A stretch of DNA of 16,296 nucleotides from Bdellovibrionales bacterium (GTDB lineage: Bacteria > Bdellovibrionota > Bdellovibrionia > Bdellovibrionales > UBA1609): positions 1 through 16,296 of the forward strand of contig JAGRAG010000086.1 of NCBI GenBank assembly GCA_020435025.1, in the 5' to 3' direction. Made by a program: the position numbers and the translations under genes. This document shows, piece by piece, positions 7,496 to 14,172 of this stretch; the stretch's first letter is position 1; the number at the start of each line of letters is the position of its first letter. Below the pieces are notes generated by a model. The model had not been told where the DNA came from and searched no databases. It saw only the letters and a list, made by a program, of their open reading frames with translations.

Positions 7496-7524
7496 AAAAA
7501 ATGGCCCATTTCTGGGCCATTTTA
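7496..7524 (-). terminator. Rho-independent terminator after the 278-residue lipoprotein gene
   Basis: The minus strand reads ATGGCCCA, GAAA tetraloop, TGGGCCAT, extended on both sides by pairing A and T bases and ending in a run of T. The stem is 8 GC-rich pairs plus about 4 A-T pairs (7496-7524). It begins about ten bases past the stop codon of the lipoprotein gene at 7534 and lies upstream of tnaA, separating the two transcription units. Confidence 0.88.
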
Positions 7525-7533
7525 TAAACAAGA

Positions 7534-8370
7534 TTAGCGAATGTTTAAAATAGAAAGCGTCGGAAGTTTGCCTGTATCACCGTTAGAAAGAACGTCCCCA
7601 TTTAGGTAAGTCGTAGAAGTTCGGGTTCCCGTTTCGAAATTGGACTGTTCGATGATCTTGATCTCATACCACTGACCCGCTTCCATTCCCAAACGAATTT
7701 CTGAGCTAGCAGATGTTCGTGTTTGACTGGTCTTCATAGCCATATAGGTCGGAGCACTGACGATGGATTTACCATTAGGAAAAGGAATAAAACTTGTGGT
7801 GCCTTGGAGAAGAGCTGCGACATTCATGTTTCCCTCATTTTGATTCCCGGTAATCATGCTTTGACCAGCAATTGAGGTTTGTTGAAGAGCTGTCGCTTTA
7901 TTGACGTCGTCTGACTTGGCAATAAAAGAGTTTTTCATATCCATAATAATGGTCACGTTTGGCCCATTGATTTGTGCGGGTTGGGATTTTACCTCATTTG
8001 TGGCCTCAATAGGACAATCCGCACCAGTGATGTAGGTGCTAATTGCGCCAATTTCATCTCTTTGCTCTTGAAATTGGCAATTCTGCTCTAAACGACTTTT
8101 CAGATTGGGATCTAATTGGCCGCCGACATTTGGGTCTCTTCGACGATTCCAATTTTCAACCACATCACGAAGTGCAGCACTTTTTCCAAACTCTGAAAAA
8201 ACCAAAAGAGCTTCTTGTTTTTCTTGAGCGTTGAGTTTATTCACAGGTGGTTTAAAGTCATCAGGATTTACAAATCCGCCACCACCAGGACCATCATTGG
8301 AAGAGTTATTACAAGCCGCCAAAAATAAAATACTTAAAGTAAGTGTCGTAAAAGAATTTAAAAAACGCAT
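7534..8370 (-). CDS. Lipoprotein of unknown function
   Basis: A 278-residue protein with a type II signal peptide: MRFLNSF, a hydrophobic stretch, and the lipobox LAAC with the lipidated cysteine at position 20, followed by a Asn/Ser/Gly-rich linker (NNSSNDGPGGGG). It should be exported and anchored in the membrane by lipid; the absence of Asp at +2 is compatible with outer-membrane sorting under the E. coli rule. Two further cysteines (98, 119) could form a disulfide. The middle is polar with no recognised domain; the C-terminal third alternates beta-like strands (SSEIRLGMEAGQWYEIKIIEQ). Start ATG follows a very strong AAAGGGGGG ribosome binding site. It forms its own transcription unit, ending at the terminator at 7496-7524. 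I do not recognise a family. Confidence 0.85.
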   Translation of the reverse strand: MRFLNSFTTLTLSILFLAACNNSSNDGPGGGGFVNPDDFKPPVNKLNAQEKQEALLVFSEFGKSAALRDVVENWNRRRDPNVGGQLDPNLKSRLEQNCQFQEQRDEIGAISTYITGADCPIEATNEVKSQPAQINGPNVTIIMDMKNSFIAKSDDVNKATALQQTSIAGQSMITGNQNEGNMNVAALLQGTTSFIPFPNGKSIVSAPTYMAMKTSQTRTSASSEIRLGMEAGQWYEIKIIEQSNFETGTRTSTTYLNGDVLSNGDTGKLPTLSILNIR

Positions 8371-8469
8371 GAAAGTCCCCCCTTTAGGTCAGCGTCTATC
8401 CGGCATAAACTAAAATGTCTAAAAATCATATTAAAAATGAAGTGAGAGTCCAGAGAAAATGTTGAATTT

Positions 8470-8485
8470 GTAACATAGCTGTTAC
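8470..8485. promoter_or_regulatory. Inverted repeat GTAACA-TAGC-TGTTAC, possible operator
   Basis: A perfect six-base inverted repeat with a four-base spacer lies about 100 bases upstream of the lipoprotein start (8370) in the gap 8371-8548. Size and symmetry suit a dimeric regulator, but nothing identifies one. The same gap also holds a weaker GATTC-CACA-GAATC hairpin (8509-8522), just past the end of the small lipoprotein gene, that might end its transcript. Confidence 0.25.
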
Positions 8486-8548
8486 GCGTCTAGTGGCGAT
8501 CCAATAAGGATTCCACAGAATCTCTTAACTTGAAACAAACAGCATCCA

Positions 8549-8758
8549 TTAATTGTATTGGCCAGGATAGGCTTTGTTTTCTAACTCGACGGCGGTCACG
8601 TTATTGCCTTTTTCATTCTCAGCAATGCACTTATTCGAGATCTTAATATTTTGATGATAACAATGAGGGTACTTTTCAATCATGGCATGATTGTGAGTGG
8701 GTTTGCTGGCACAGGCACTTAACAACAACAAAGTTGTAGCAATCAAGAGTGTTTTCAC
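8549..8758 (-). CDS. Small lipoprotein of unknown function
   Basis: The product is 69 residues when started at the GTG at 8758-8756, which sits six bases after GAGGAG and places a normal lipoprotein signal peptide at the N-terminus: MKTLLIATTLLLLSAC, lipobox LSAC with the lipidated cysteine at position 16. A longer reading from 8821 adds a polar segment before the signal peptide and is less likely. The mature part (about 53 residues) contains two cysteines (PHCYHQN and NKCIAEN) that could pair, plus several histidines. It is divergent from the twin-CX3C protein gene at 8999, about 240 bases away. No family recognised; it could resemble other tiny envelope lipoproteins, but nothing specific is seen. 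Confidence 0.75.
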   Translation of the reverse strand: MKTLLIATTLLLLSACASKPTHNHAMIEKYPHCYHQNIKISNKCIAENEKGNNVTAVELENKAYPGQYN

Positions 8759-8827
8759 AGGAAGCTCCTCAAACGGTAAGGGTTGGCTGAAAAATCTTTG
8801 GAAATTTTCAACGGACATCAATCAGTC

Positions 8828-8858
8828 TTGACAGTGTCTCGAGGATGATCTTGTTAAT
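8828..8858 (+). promoter_or_regulatory. Possible promoter for the twin-CX3C protein gene
   Basis: A perfect TTGACA (8828-8833) is followed after 17 bases by TTGTTA (8851-8856), or after 19 by GTTAAT, both weak -10 matches. The start codon is about 140 bases downstream, so the leader would be long. This is a candidate only. Confidence 0.25.
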
Positions 8859-8998
8859 CAAGTGAAAATTTTTTGATGAAAGGGCGTTGGGCTTAGTGCT
8901 GCTGTCTGTAATTATTTTTAGATTCAAAGTGACGGGCTGTTTTGCTTTTCATTTTGGATGTGAGGTGTCACAAAGGACGTCTGCAATGAGGAGGTTGT

Positions 8999-9250
8999 GT
9001 GAAATCACTTATTTTTGCTCTTATGGTATCTGCTTCTTTTGGAACAGGGGCCTTCGCTGAAAATCATAGTGCTATAGAGTCTCAGGCTTGGACGGAGTTT
9101 TTGGGGTGGAATCTGACGCCACGAGCACAAGATCCACAGAATCCATTAAAACAGTGCATGCAAACGTGTGTTGCTTTCAGTGATCAACCAGGTCCACAGC
9201 TTCGGCAATGCCTTGCTGATTGCCAGGCCCTTTATGGTCACGGAAACTAA
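8999..9250 (+). CDS. Small exported protein with a twin CX3C motif
   Basis: An 83-residue product with a Sec signal peptide (MKSLIFALMVSASFGTGAFA, likely cut before ENHS at residue 21), giving a mature protein of about 63 residues in the periplasm or outside. Its C-terminal half holds four cysteines in a twin CX3C arrangement: C53-MQT-C57, 13 residues, C71-LAD-C75. Paired CX3C motifs on two short helices usually form a disulfide-locked helical hairpin, as in the small Tim chaperones of mitochondria; homology to those is not claimed. Start GTG follows GAGGAGG (8988-8994). The gene is flanked by a divergent small lipoprotein gene and by the convergent korB, with which it shares a hairpin at its 3' end. 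Function unknown. Confidence 0.78.
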   Translation: MKSLIFALMVSASFGTGAFAENHSAIESQAWTEFLGWNLTPRAQDPQNPLKQCMQTCVAFSDQPGPQLRQCLADCQALYGHGN

Positions 9251-9257
9251 TAAAAGC

Positions 9258-9282
9258 ATTGGACTGTTTTATACGGTCCAAT
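9258..9282. terminator. Hairpin between convergent genes, overlapping the korB stop codon
   Basis: ATTGGACTG (9258-9266) pairs with CGGTCCAAT (9274-9282), nine pairs with one G-T wobble, loop TTTTATA. The TAA stop of korB (9271-9269) lies in the loop and its last codons form one arm. Following bases are only moderately T-rich on either strand (CTTTTATTAG on the minus), so it is a plausible but weak bidirectional terminator. Confidence 0.45.
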
Positions 9283-10276
9283 AATCGTTTCCTTTCAGGA
9301 GCTTTGCTAAATCCCCTGGGCCTTTTTTGTCGATCACCGTTTGATTTTGCTCACGAACCAGATCTCCAAAGCTTGGCTGTTCCACTTGGCGAAGTATACC
9401 TAAAGCCACCGGTTGATCGAGCTTTGTCAGTAGCATGGCAAGGCCCTTGTCTGTCGGGTCATGGATTACGAGATCTTCTTTTTGCAATCCCTCTTTTTCG
9501 TACTCCACCACTTCTAAGCCGAAGCCCTTTTGGCGAATTCCAAGCTCGTTATTTTCGCCGAAAACAAGTGGTTGTCCGGCTACGGCTTCAACCGTGTGAA
9601 CGGGTCTTTGTTTTTTAGAAGCGTAGTTTTCAAAGACCTTATCTGCAAATGTTATGCAGTTAAAGTAGACTTCAACAAAAGATGTGCCCTTGTGCTGATG
9701 AGCCGCCGTAAAGACCTCTTTCATAGCTTTCAAATCGGCGTCCAAAACTCTGGCAACGAAGGTCGCTCCCGCAGCAATGGCTAAGGGAAGAGCGGCCATT
9801 GGTGGATCGATATGACCGTACGGAGTTGTTTTGGAAATCACCCCTTTTTTTGATGTCGGAGATGTCTGTCCTTTGGTGAGTCCATAAATTTCATTGTTCA
9901 TTAAAAGGTAATTGACGTTGGGATTTCTGCGCATTGTATGAATGAAGTGGTTGCCACCAATGGAAAGACAGTCTCCATCCCCGCTAACAATCCACACCGA
10001 AAGATCGGGTCGCATGAGCTCTAGGCCCGTTGCTAAAGCCGGAGCTCGGCCATGAATGGTATGAAAGCCATAGGTGTCTACATAGTAGGGAAAGCGAGAG
10101 GAGCAGCCAATACCGGAAATCAAAGCAAAGTTTTCTTTGCGAATACCGAGATCCTTAAAGGTATTTGTGACGCCCTTTAAGATGGGGTAGAGCCCACACG
10201 CAGGACACCACTTTTGTTCAGCACTGCTGACAAAATCCGTTCTTTGATAGTTTAGCTCTGATGCTGTATCGCTCAT
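9269..10276 (-). CDS. korB: 2-oxoacid:ferredoxin oxidoreductase beta subunit, probably 2-oxoglutarate (KorB)
   Basis: The TPP-binding subunit of an enzyme that oxidatively decarboxylates a 2-oxoacid to an acyl-CoA and reduces ferredoxin. At 335 residues it is full length. WCPACG (C24, C27), GIGCSSR (C58) and YFNCITF (C207) supply the four cysteines expected to hold the [4Fe-4S] cluster. SGDGDCLSIGGNH (98-110) and MNNEIYGLTKGQTSPT (126-141) form the TPP/Mg site. GLTKGQ.SPTS is typical of KorB-type enzymes, though pyruvate or branched-chain substrates cannot be excluded. The start lies three bases after the korA stop, and its AAAGGA ribosome binding site overlaps the korA 3' end, so the two are one operon. 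No ferredoxin gene is adjacent. Confidence 0.9.
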   Translation of the reverse strand: MSDTASELNYQRTDFVSSAEQKWCPACGLYPILKGVTNTFKDLGIRKENFALISGIGCSSRFPYYVDTYGFHTIHGRAPALATGLELMRPDLSVWIVSGDGDCLSIGGNHFIHTMRRNPNVNYLLMNNEIYGLTKGQTSPTSKKGVISKTTPYGHIDPPMAALPLAIAAGATFVARVLDADLKAMKEVFTAAHQHKGTSFVEVYFNCITFADKVFENYASKKQRPVHTVEAVAGQPLVFGENNELGIRQKGFGLEVVEYEKEGLQKEDLVIHDPTDKGLAMLLTKLDQPVALGILRQVEQPSFGDLVREQNQTVIDKKGPGDLAKLLKGNDYWTV

Positions 10277-10279
10277 AAA

Positions 10280-12127
10280 TTAATCCTTTAACAATTGCAA
10301 AATCTCTTGTTGCAACTCTTTTTCACTCAGCGGGTAGCCTTTAACGCGGTTAAAACGTTTCATGGGTTTCGCATAAGCTCCCTGGAGGCGCGTCCACAAC
10401 TGCCCGTTGTTGATCTCAGCTACAAGAATGGTTTTATAATTTTCAAAAATGGCCTCTAAATCTAAAGGTAGGGGATTGAGAAATTGAAGATGCGTGCTTC
10501 CTACGGAATGCCCTTCTAAAGCAAGTTTTTCCACCACAGTTCGGATGACTCCATAGGTGCTGCCCCAGCCGACCACCAAAAGATCTCCTTGTTTATGGCC
10601 ATGAATCACCTGTGGAGGGATTTCGTTGGTCACTCGTTGAACCTTTTCGGCACGTGTTAGAACCATCTCATGGTGATTTTCTCGACCATAAGAAACCGCT
10701 CCCGTCAGGTGATCTTTTTCCAAGCCCCCAAGGCGATGCTCTAAATCTGGAGTGCCAGGGATCACCCAAGGGCGAGCCAAGGTTTCAGGATCCCGTTCAT
10801 AGGGGTGAAAGTCACTGACTTGGCCCTTGAACCGTGAAAATTCAAATTTAGGAAGTGAACTCACTTCTGGAACCTTCCAGATATCAGCGCCATTGGCCAG
10901 ATTTCCATCACTTAATAATATAACTGGGGTCATGTATTTGATGGCAATTCGCGAGGCTTCGTAAGCCATCTGAAAACAGTCACTCGGAGACTTCGGAGCC
11001 AAAACGACTGCCGGAGACTCGCCATTTCGTCCCCAAAGAACTTGTAACAAGTCAGCCTGTTCTGTTTTTGTGGGCAATCCTGTCGAGGGTCCTCCCCGTT
11101 GCACATTGATCACCACGAGTGGGAGCTCGGCCATAATGGCCAAGTTAAGGAATTCACTTTTTAAAGCCATCCCAGGTCCCGATGTTGAAGTGGCCGCTAA
11201 GGACCCTCCGAAGGCCGCACCAATGGCCGCGCCAATTGCAGCAATCTCATCTTCTGCTTGTAACGTAGTGACGTTAAAATTTTTAAGAGGAGTCAGGGTT
11301 TGCAGTATATCTGTTGCCGGAGTGATCGGATAGCTTCCAAGAAACAAAGGCAGCTCAGCCTGCTGTGCAGCAGCGACTAGTCCGTAGGCAAGAGCCGTGT
11401 TGCCAGTGATGTGACGATAAGTTCCCTTTTTAAGCTCTTGAGGGTTCGGCTTGATTTTGTAATGGACACGAAATAGCTCGCTGTTTTCGCCATAAGCATA
11501 ACCCCCTCTTAAGGCTCTCTTATTGGCCTCGGCAATGTCAGGAAGTTTGGCAAACTTGCTGTCTAACCACTTTAAGGTTCCCTCTAACTCTCTTTCATAC
11601 AGCCAGAAGGTGAGCCCAAGAGCAAAAAAGTTTTTGCAACGATCCATTTCACGACCGTTGAGAGGCAGGCCTTCTAAGGTCGACTTGGTCATTGAAGAGA
11701 TAGGTACAGGGAAAACCTGATATTTTTTTAATGCATCATCCTCAAGAGGATTGTGGTCGTACCCGGCGCGCTCCCAGTTTCGCTTACTAAAACCATCTTC
11801 ATTGACGATCAGCAGTCCACGTTCTTTTAATTGATCAATATTGATTTTTAAGGCCGCTGGATTCATGGCGATTAAGGTATCGGCATCGTCACCGGCGGCA
11901 AAAACATCATGGGAACCAAAGGTGAGTTGAAAGCCAGACACGCCACCGGTTGTTCCGGCAGGAGCCCGAATCTCTGCAGGAAAGTCAGAAACGGTCGAGA
12001 TGTCATTTCCCATTATAGCGCTTGTTGTCGTAAAGCGCTCTCCCGTTAATTGCATGCCGTCTCCAGAGTCACCGGCAAAACGGATGGTGACTTGTTCAAC
12101 GGATTCAGTTTGCGCGTCTGTAGACAT
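10280..12127 (-). CDS. korA: 2-oxoacid:ferredoxin oxidoreductase fused gamma-alpha subunit, probably 2-oxoglutarate (KorA)
   Basis: At 615 residues it joins two domains that are separate proteins in some species. Residues about 12-200 are the gamma domain (TIRFAGDSGDGMQLTGE, then AEIRAPAGTTGGVSGFQL). Residues about 238-450 are the alpha (pyrimidine-binding) domain: HITGNTALAYGLVAAA, LGSYPITPATDIL, TSTSGPGMALKSEFLNLA and QRGGPSTGLPTKTEQADL. A C-terminal transketolase-type domain follows (LLVVGWGSTYGVIRTVVEKL, about 520-540). The gamma-alpha order plus a single beta partner is the KorAB layout also found in aerobes such as mycobacteria, where it can serve in place of 2-oxoglutarate dehydrogenase in the TCA cycle. 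The ATG follows AAAGGA. It is first in the operon; its promoter must lie in 12128-12316, shared with the divergent msrC gene. Substrate assignment rests on family resemblance only. Confidence 0.9.
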   Translation of the reverse strand: MSTDAQTESVEQVTIRFAGDSGDGMQLTGERFTTTSAIMGNDISTVSDFPAEIRAPAGTTGGVSGFQLTFGSHDVFAAGDDADTLIAMNPAALKINIDQLKERGLLIVNEDGFSKRNWERAGYDHNPLEDDALKKYQVFPVPISSMTKSTLEGLPLNGREMDRCKNFFALGLTFWLYERELEGTLKWLDSKFAKLPDIAEANKRALRGGYAYGENSELFRVHYKIKPNPQELKKGTYRHITGNTALAYGLVAAAQQAELPLFLGSYPITPATDILQTLTPLKNFNVTTLQAEDEIAAIGAAIGAAFGGSLAATSTSGPGMALKSEFLNLAIMAELPLVVINVQRGGPSTGLPTKTEQADLLQVLWGRNGESPAVVLAPKSPSDCFQMAYEASRIAIKYMTPVILLSDGNLANGADIWKVPEVSSLPKFEFSRFKGQVSDFHPYERDPETLARPWVIPGTPDLEHRLGGLEKDHLTGAVSYGRENHHEMVLTRAEKVQRVTNEIPPQVIHGHKQGDLLVVGWGSTYGVIRTVVEKLALEGHSVGSTHLQFLNPLPLDLEAIFENYKTILVAEINNGQLWTRLQGAYAKPMKRFNRVKGYPLSEKELQQEILQLLKD

Positions 12128-12155
12128 GATTCATTCCTTTAACAAACATCAAAAG

Positions 12156-12195
12156 TCATGATGGATTCCTAATATAACATGCGTATATCATGATG
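12156..12195. repeat. Direct repeat TCATGATG, two copies 32 bases apart, between korA and msrC
   Basis: Copies at 12156-12163 and 12188-12195, each with a TCATGA palindrome at its core. The spacing is 32 bases, about three helical turns, so both would face the same side of DNA. ATATA (12172-12176 region) and TATAT (12184-12188) lie between them. The placement in a divergent intergenic region fits a paired operator site, but no regulator gene is nearby and chance cannot be ruled out for an 8-base word. Confidence 0.3.
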
Positions 12196-12316
12196 TCGTG
12201 CTCGGTGTCGAAAGAATCTAAAAAAGGTCCAATCACTTTATTGGCCGCGTTGAATGGGCTCCCTTTCTAAGAAGAGGGGTGATAGGAACAAGCTCTTTCT
12301 TTTTCGAGGGGAACGC

Positions 12317-12814
12317 ATGGATAAGATAGAAAAATATAAAATGGCCTTACAAGAGGTGAAAAGTGTTGTCGGTTCCTATAACAGTTGGATCACCAATCTG
12401 TCTCTTTTGGTTGCTTCTTTAAAAGAGCACATTCAACCTTGGTGGGTGGGCTTTTATTTAGTCGACCCTTCACAGAAGAAATTAGTTCTGGGTCCTTTTG
12501 CGGGTCCGCTTGCCTGTACGGAAATAGGCTTTGGCAGAGGAGTCTGTGGGGCGAGTTGGAAAGAGGAAAAGACTTTTGTAGTCCCGAATGTTGACGAGTT
12601 TGCTGACCATATTGCCTGCAGTTCTGAAAGCCGCTCTGAAATCGTTATCCCTATTTTTTGGCAGGATAAAGTCGTCGCCGTTTTAGACATCGACTCGGAA
12701 CATCTTAACTTCTTTGATGAGACAGACCAGTTTTATTTAGAGGCAATAAGAGATCATTTGCAACAGAATCTGAATGATTTTTTTTTAAAAGGCCCTTTTC
12801 ATGAGGCTTTGTAG
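12317..12814 (+). CDS. msrC: Free methionine-(R)-sulfoxide reductase (GAF domain)
   Basis: This enzyme reduces the R form of free methionine sulfoxide in the cytoplasm, part of oxidative damage repair. The 165-residue protein is a single GAF domain of the fRMsr type: WWVGFYLVDP (42-51), LVLGPFAGPLACTEIGFGRGVCG (57-78), DHIACSSESRSEIVIPI (97-113) and VVAVLDIDSEHLNFFD. All three family cysteines are present (C67, C77, C101), corresponding to the redox-active cysteines of the E. coli enzyme. Start ATG at 12317 follows GAGGGG by about six bases; an upstream in-frame ATG at 12254 would add 21 basic residues with no ribosome binding site and is rejected. It is a monocistronic unit, divergent from korA, ending six bases from the convergent protease gene. 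The family match is strong. Confidence 0.93.
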   Translation: MDKIEKYKMALQEVKSVVGSYNSWITNLSLLVASLKEHIQPWWVGFYLVDPSQKKLVLGPFAGPLACTEIGFGRGVCGASWKEEKTFVVPNVDEFADHIACSSESRSEIVIPIFWQDKVVAVLDIDSEHLNFFDETDQFYLEAIRDHLQQNLNDFFLKGPFHEAL

Positions 12815-12820
12815 ACGCTT

Positions 12821-14101
12821 TTATTCCTTGTCAGCCCGCCCGACAAAATGACCGATGTTGAGTCGGCCCTCGGTTAGGATTTTTCCTTTTAAATGATCTA
12901 CAGGAGTGGCTGTTTCTAACAGATCTGATTTTACCTTTTGATAGGACGAGTGGGGAGAACGACTTCGATAAAGGCCGATGGCTGCCGATACATAGGGAGC
13001 GGACATCGAGGTTCCCGATAAAACTTCGTAACGTCCATCAGGAACTGTGGAGATGATGTTTCTGCCGGGTGCAGCTAGATCTACTGTTTTAGGGCCAAAA
13101 CAGGAAAAGCCGGTCAGTCGGTTTTCTGCGTTGTAGGCGGCAACGGAGATAAGGTTATCTAAATCAAAATTACTGGGATAGCGAGGATTGCTGTCGTTGT
13201 CGAGCCAGCTGTTTCCCGCGGCGGCAACAATCAAAGTCTGAGAACTTTGTGTCGATTGAAATAGATCATAAAGAATCTGTGAACGTCCTAAGGTCCCCCA
13301 GGAGTTATTCATGATCTTGGCTCCAACTTTTATGGCATAGGTCACAGCTTCTATGGCTTGTGCAATGTTTCCCCTTCCTTCGTGATCCATAAATTTAATG
13401 GGGATTATAGAAACATGAGCCATCACTCCAGGGAGGCCGACTTGATTGTGACGGGCCCCGATGATTCCCGCAACGTGAGTACCATGAAAGTTGTCATCAA
13501 AGGGGTCGCCATCATGGTTGGCAAAGTCGTATCCATGAATGTCATCGATATATCCGTTTCCATCATCGTCAACGCCGGACACTCCAAAGGCTTCGGCGGG
13601 ATTGATCCAAATGTTTTCGGCAAGATCTGGATGAGTGTAATCGACCCCGGTATCAATGATGGCGATCTTTATTTGGGGATCTCCCTTTGTCAGTTGCCAG
13701 GCCGGAAAAATATTTGAATCAGACCCGGGAACTCCTGGAACCGGAAAAAGGCCGCCCCGTCGTCGTGGTTCGTTGTTGCCTAAATTTTTTAAACCCCATG
13801 AAACTTCAAACAAGGGGTCTTCAGGTTGTTGATAAGCTTCCACCAAATAATTTGGTTCATAGTACTGAACCCATTTTGCCGACAACAGTTCAGGGTGATG
13901 AGTGGAAATCCAATAAATGCGTCGATCTTCTGTTTTTAATGAGTGAATCTGAGTTGCGGACAGCAAAAGAGTCTCAGTTTTCCAAAGAGCAAACTGGCGT
14001 TCGTGTCCATTTTTTACTTGAACTAAATAGCCATCAAAATTTTGAGCCAGTGAAAGAAAGGCTCCCAGGTTTAGCCAAACGATAACTATCCAACGGGTCA
14101 T
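12821..14101 (-). CDS. Secreted subtilisin-family (S8) serine protease
   Basis: A 426-residue preproprotease. Residues 1-19 are a Sec signal peptide (MTRWIVIVWLNLGAFLSLA). Residues about 20-95 look like a short propeptide (GYLVQVKNGHERQF...YYEPNYLVEAY). The catalytic domain follows, with Asp150 in IAIIDTGVDYTHPDL, His206 in NFHGTHVAG, Asn297 of the oxyanion hole in AAAGNS, and Ser365 in LSGTSMSAPYVSAA, so it should be active. A DDDGNGYIDD stretch (178-187) resembles a calcium-binding loop found in many S8 proteases. It ends soon after the catalytic domain, with no sorting or beta-sandwich tail, so it is probably released or periplasmic. SD AAAAGGA lies before the ATG. The 5' leader can pair with the start region (see 14085-14151). 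Substrate is unknown. Confidence 0.93.
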   Translation of the reverse strand: MTRWIVIVWLNLGAFLSLAQNFDGYLVQVKNGHERQFALWKTETLLLSATQIHSLKTEDRRIYWISTHHPELLSAKWVQYYEPNYLVEAYQQPEDPLFEVSWGLKNLGNNEPRRRGGLFPVPGVPGSDSNIFPAWQLTKGDPQIKIAIIDTGVDYTHPDLAENIWINPAEAFGVSGVDDDGNGYIDDIHGYDFANHDGDPFDDNFHGTHVAGIIGARHNQVGLPGVMAHVSIIPIKFMDHEGRGNIAQAIEAVTYAIKVGAKIMNNSWGTLGRSQILYDLFQSTQSSQTLIVAAAGNSWLDNDSNPRYPSNFDLDNLISVAAYNAENRLTGFSCFGPKTVDLAAPGRNIISTVPDGRYEVLSGTSMSAPYVSAAIGLYRSRSPHSSYQKVKSDLLETATPVDHLKGKILTEGRLNIGHFVGRADKE

Positions 14102-14151
14102 TACAAGTCCTTTTGTAAATAGAGTTTAAAAAAAGGATAGTCGACCCGTTG
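14085..14151 (-). promoter_or_regulatory. 5' leader complementary to the protease start codon region
   Basis: GACCCGTTG at 14143-14151 is the exact inverted repeat of CAACGGGTC at 14091-14099, whose mRNA counterpart includes the G of the protease ATG and codons 2-4. The adjacent GGATAGT (14135-14141) is also the inverted repeat of ACTATCC (14085-14091). In the mRNA either leader element could pair with the first codons, enclosing the ribosome binding site in a 43-base loop. A T7 run (minus strand, near 14128-14134) could instead mark a weak terminator of the upstream gene. Confidence 0.4.
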
Positions 14152-14172
14152 AAGAGGGCTAGTCTTTGCGCG

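Noticed and set aside
7408..7500. A tnaC-like leader peptide before tnaA
   Set aside because: The only short frame reads Met-Leu-Pro-Phe-Leu and stops; it has no tryptophan and no TnaC pattern.
8759..8821. Longer N-terminus for the small lipoprotein
   Set aside because: It would bury the signal peptide; the GTG at 8758 has a GAGGAG at proper distance.
12254..12316. N-terminal extension of the methionine sulfoxide reductase
   Set aside because: It has no ribosome binding site and the family begins at the ATG at 12317, which has a good one.
14102..14172. Strong terminator between the outer-membrane protein and protease genes
   Set aside because: A T7 run is present but the stem before it has only three solid G-C pairs, so it is mentioned only as a possibility.
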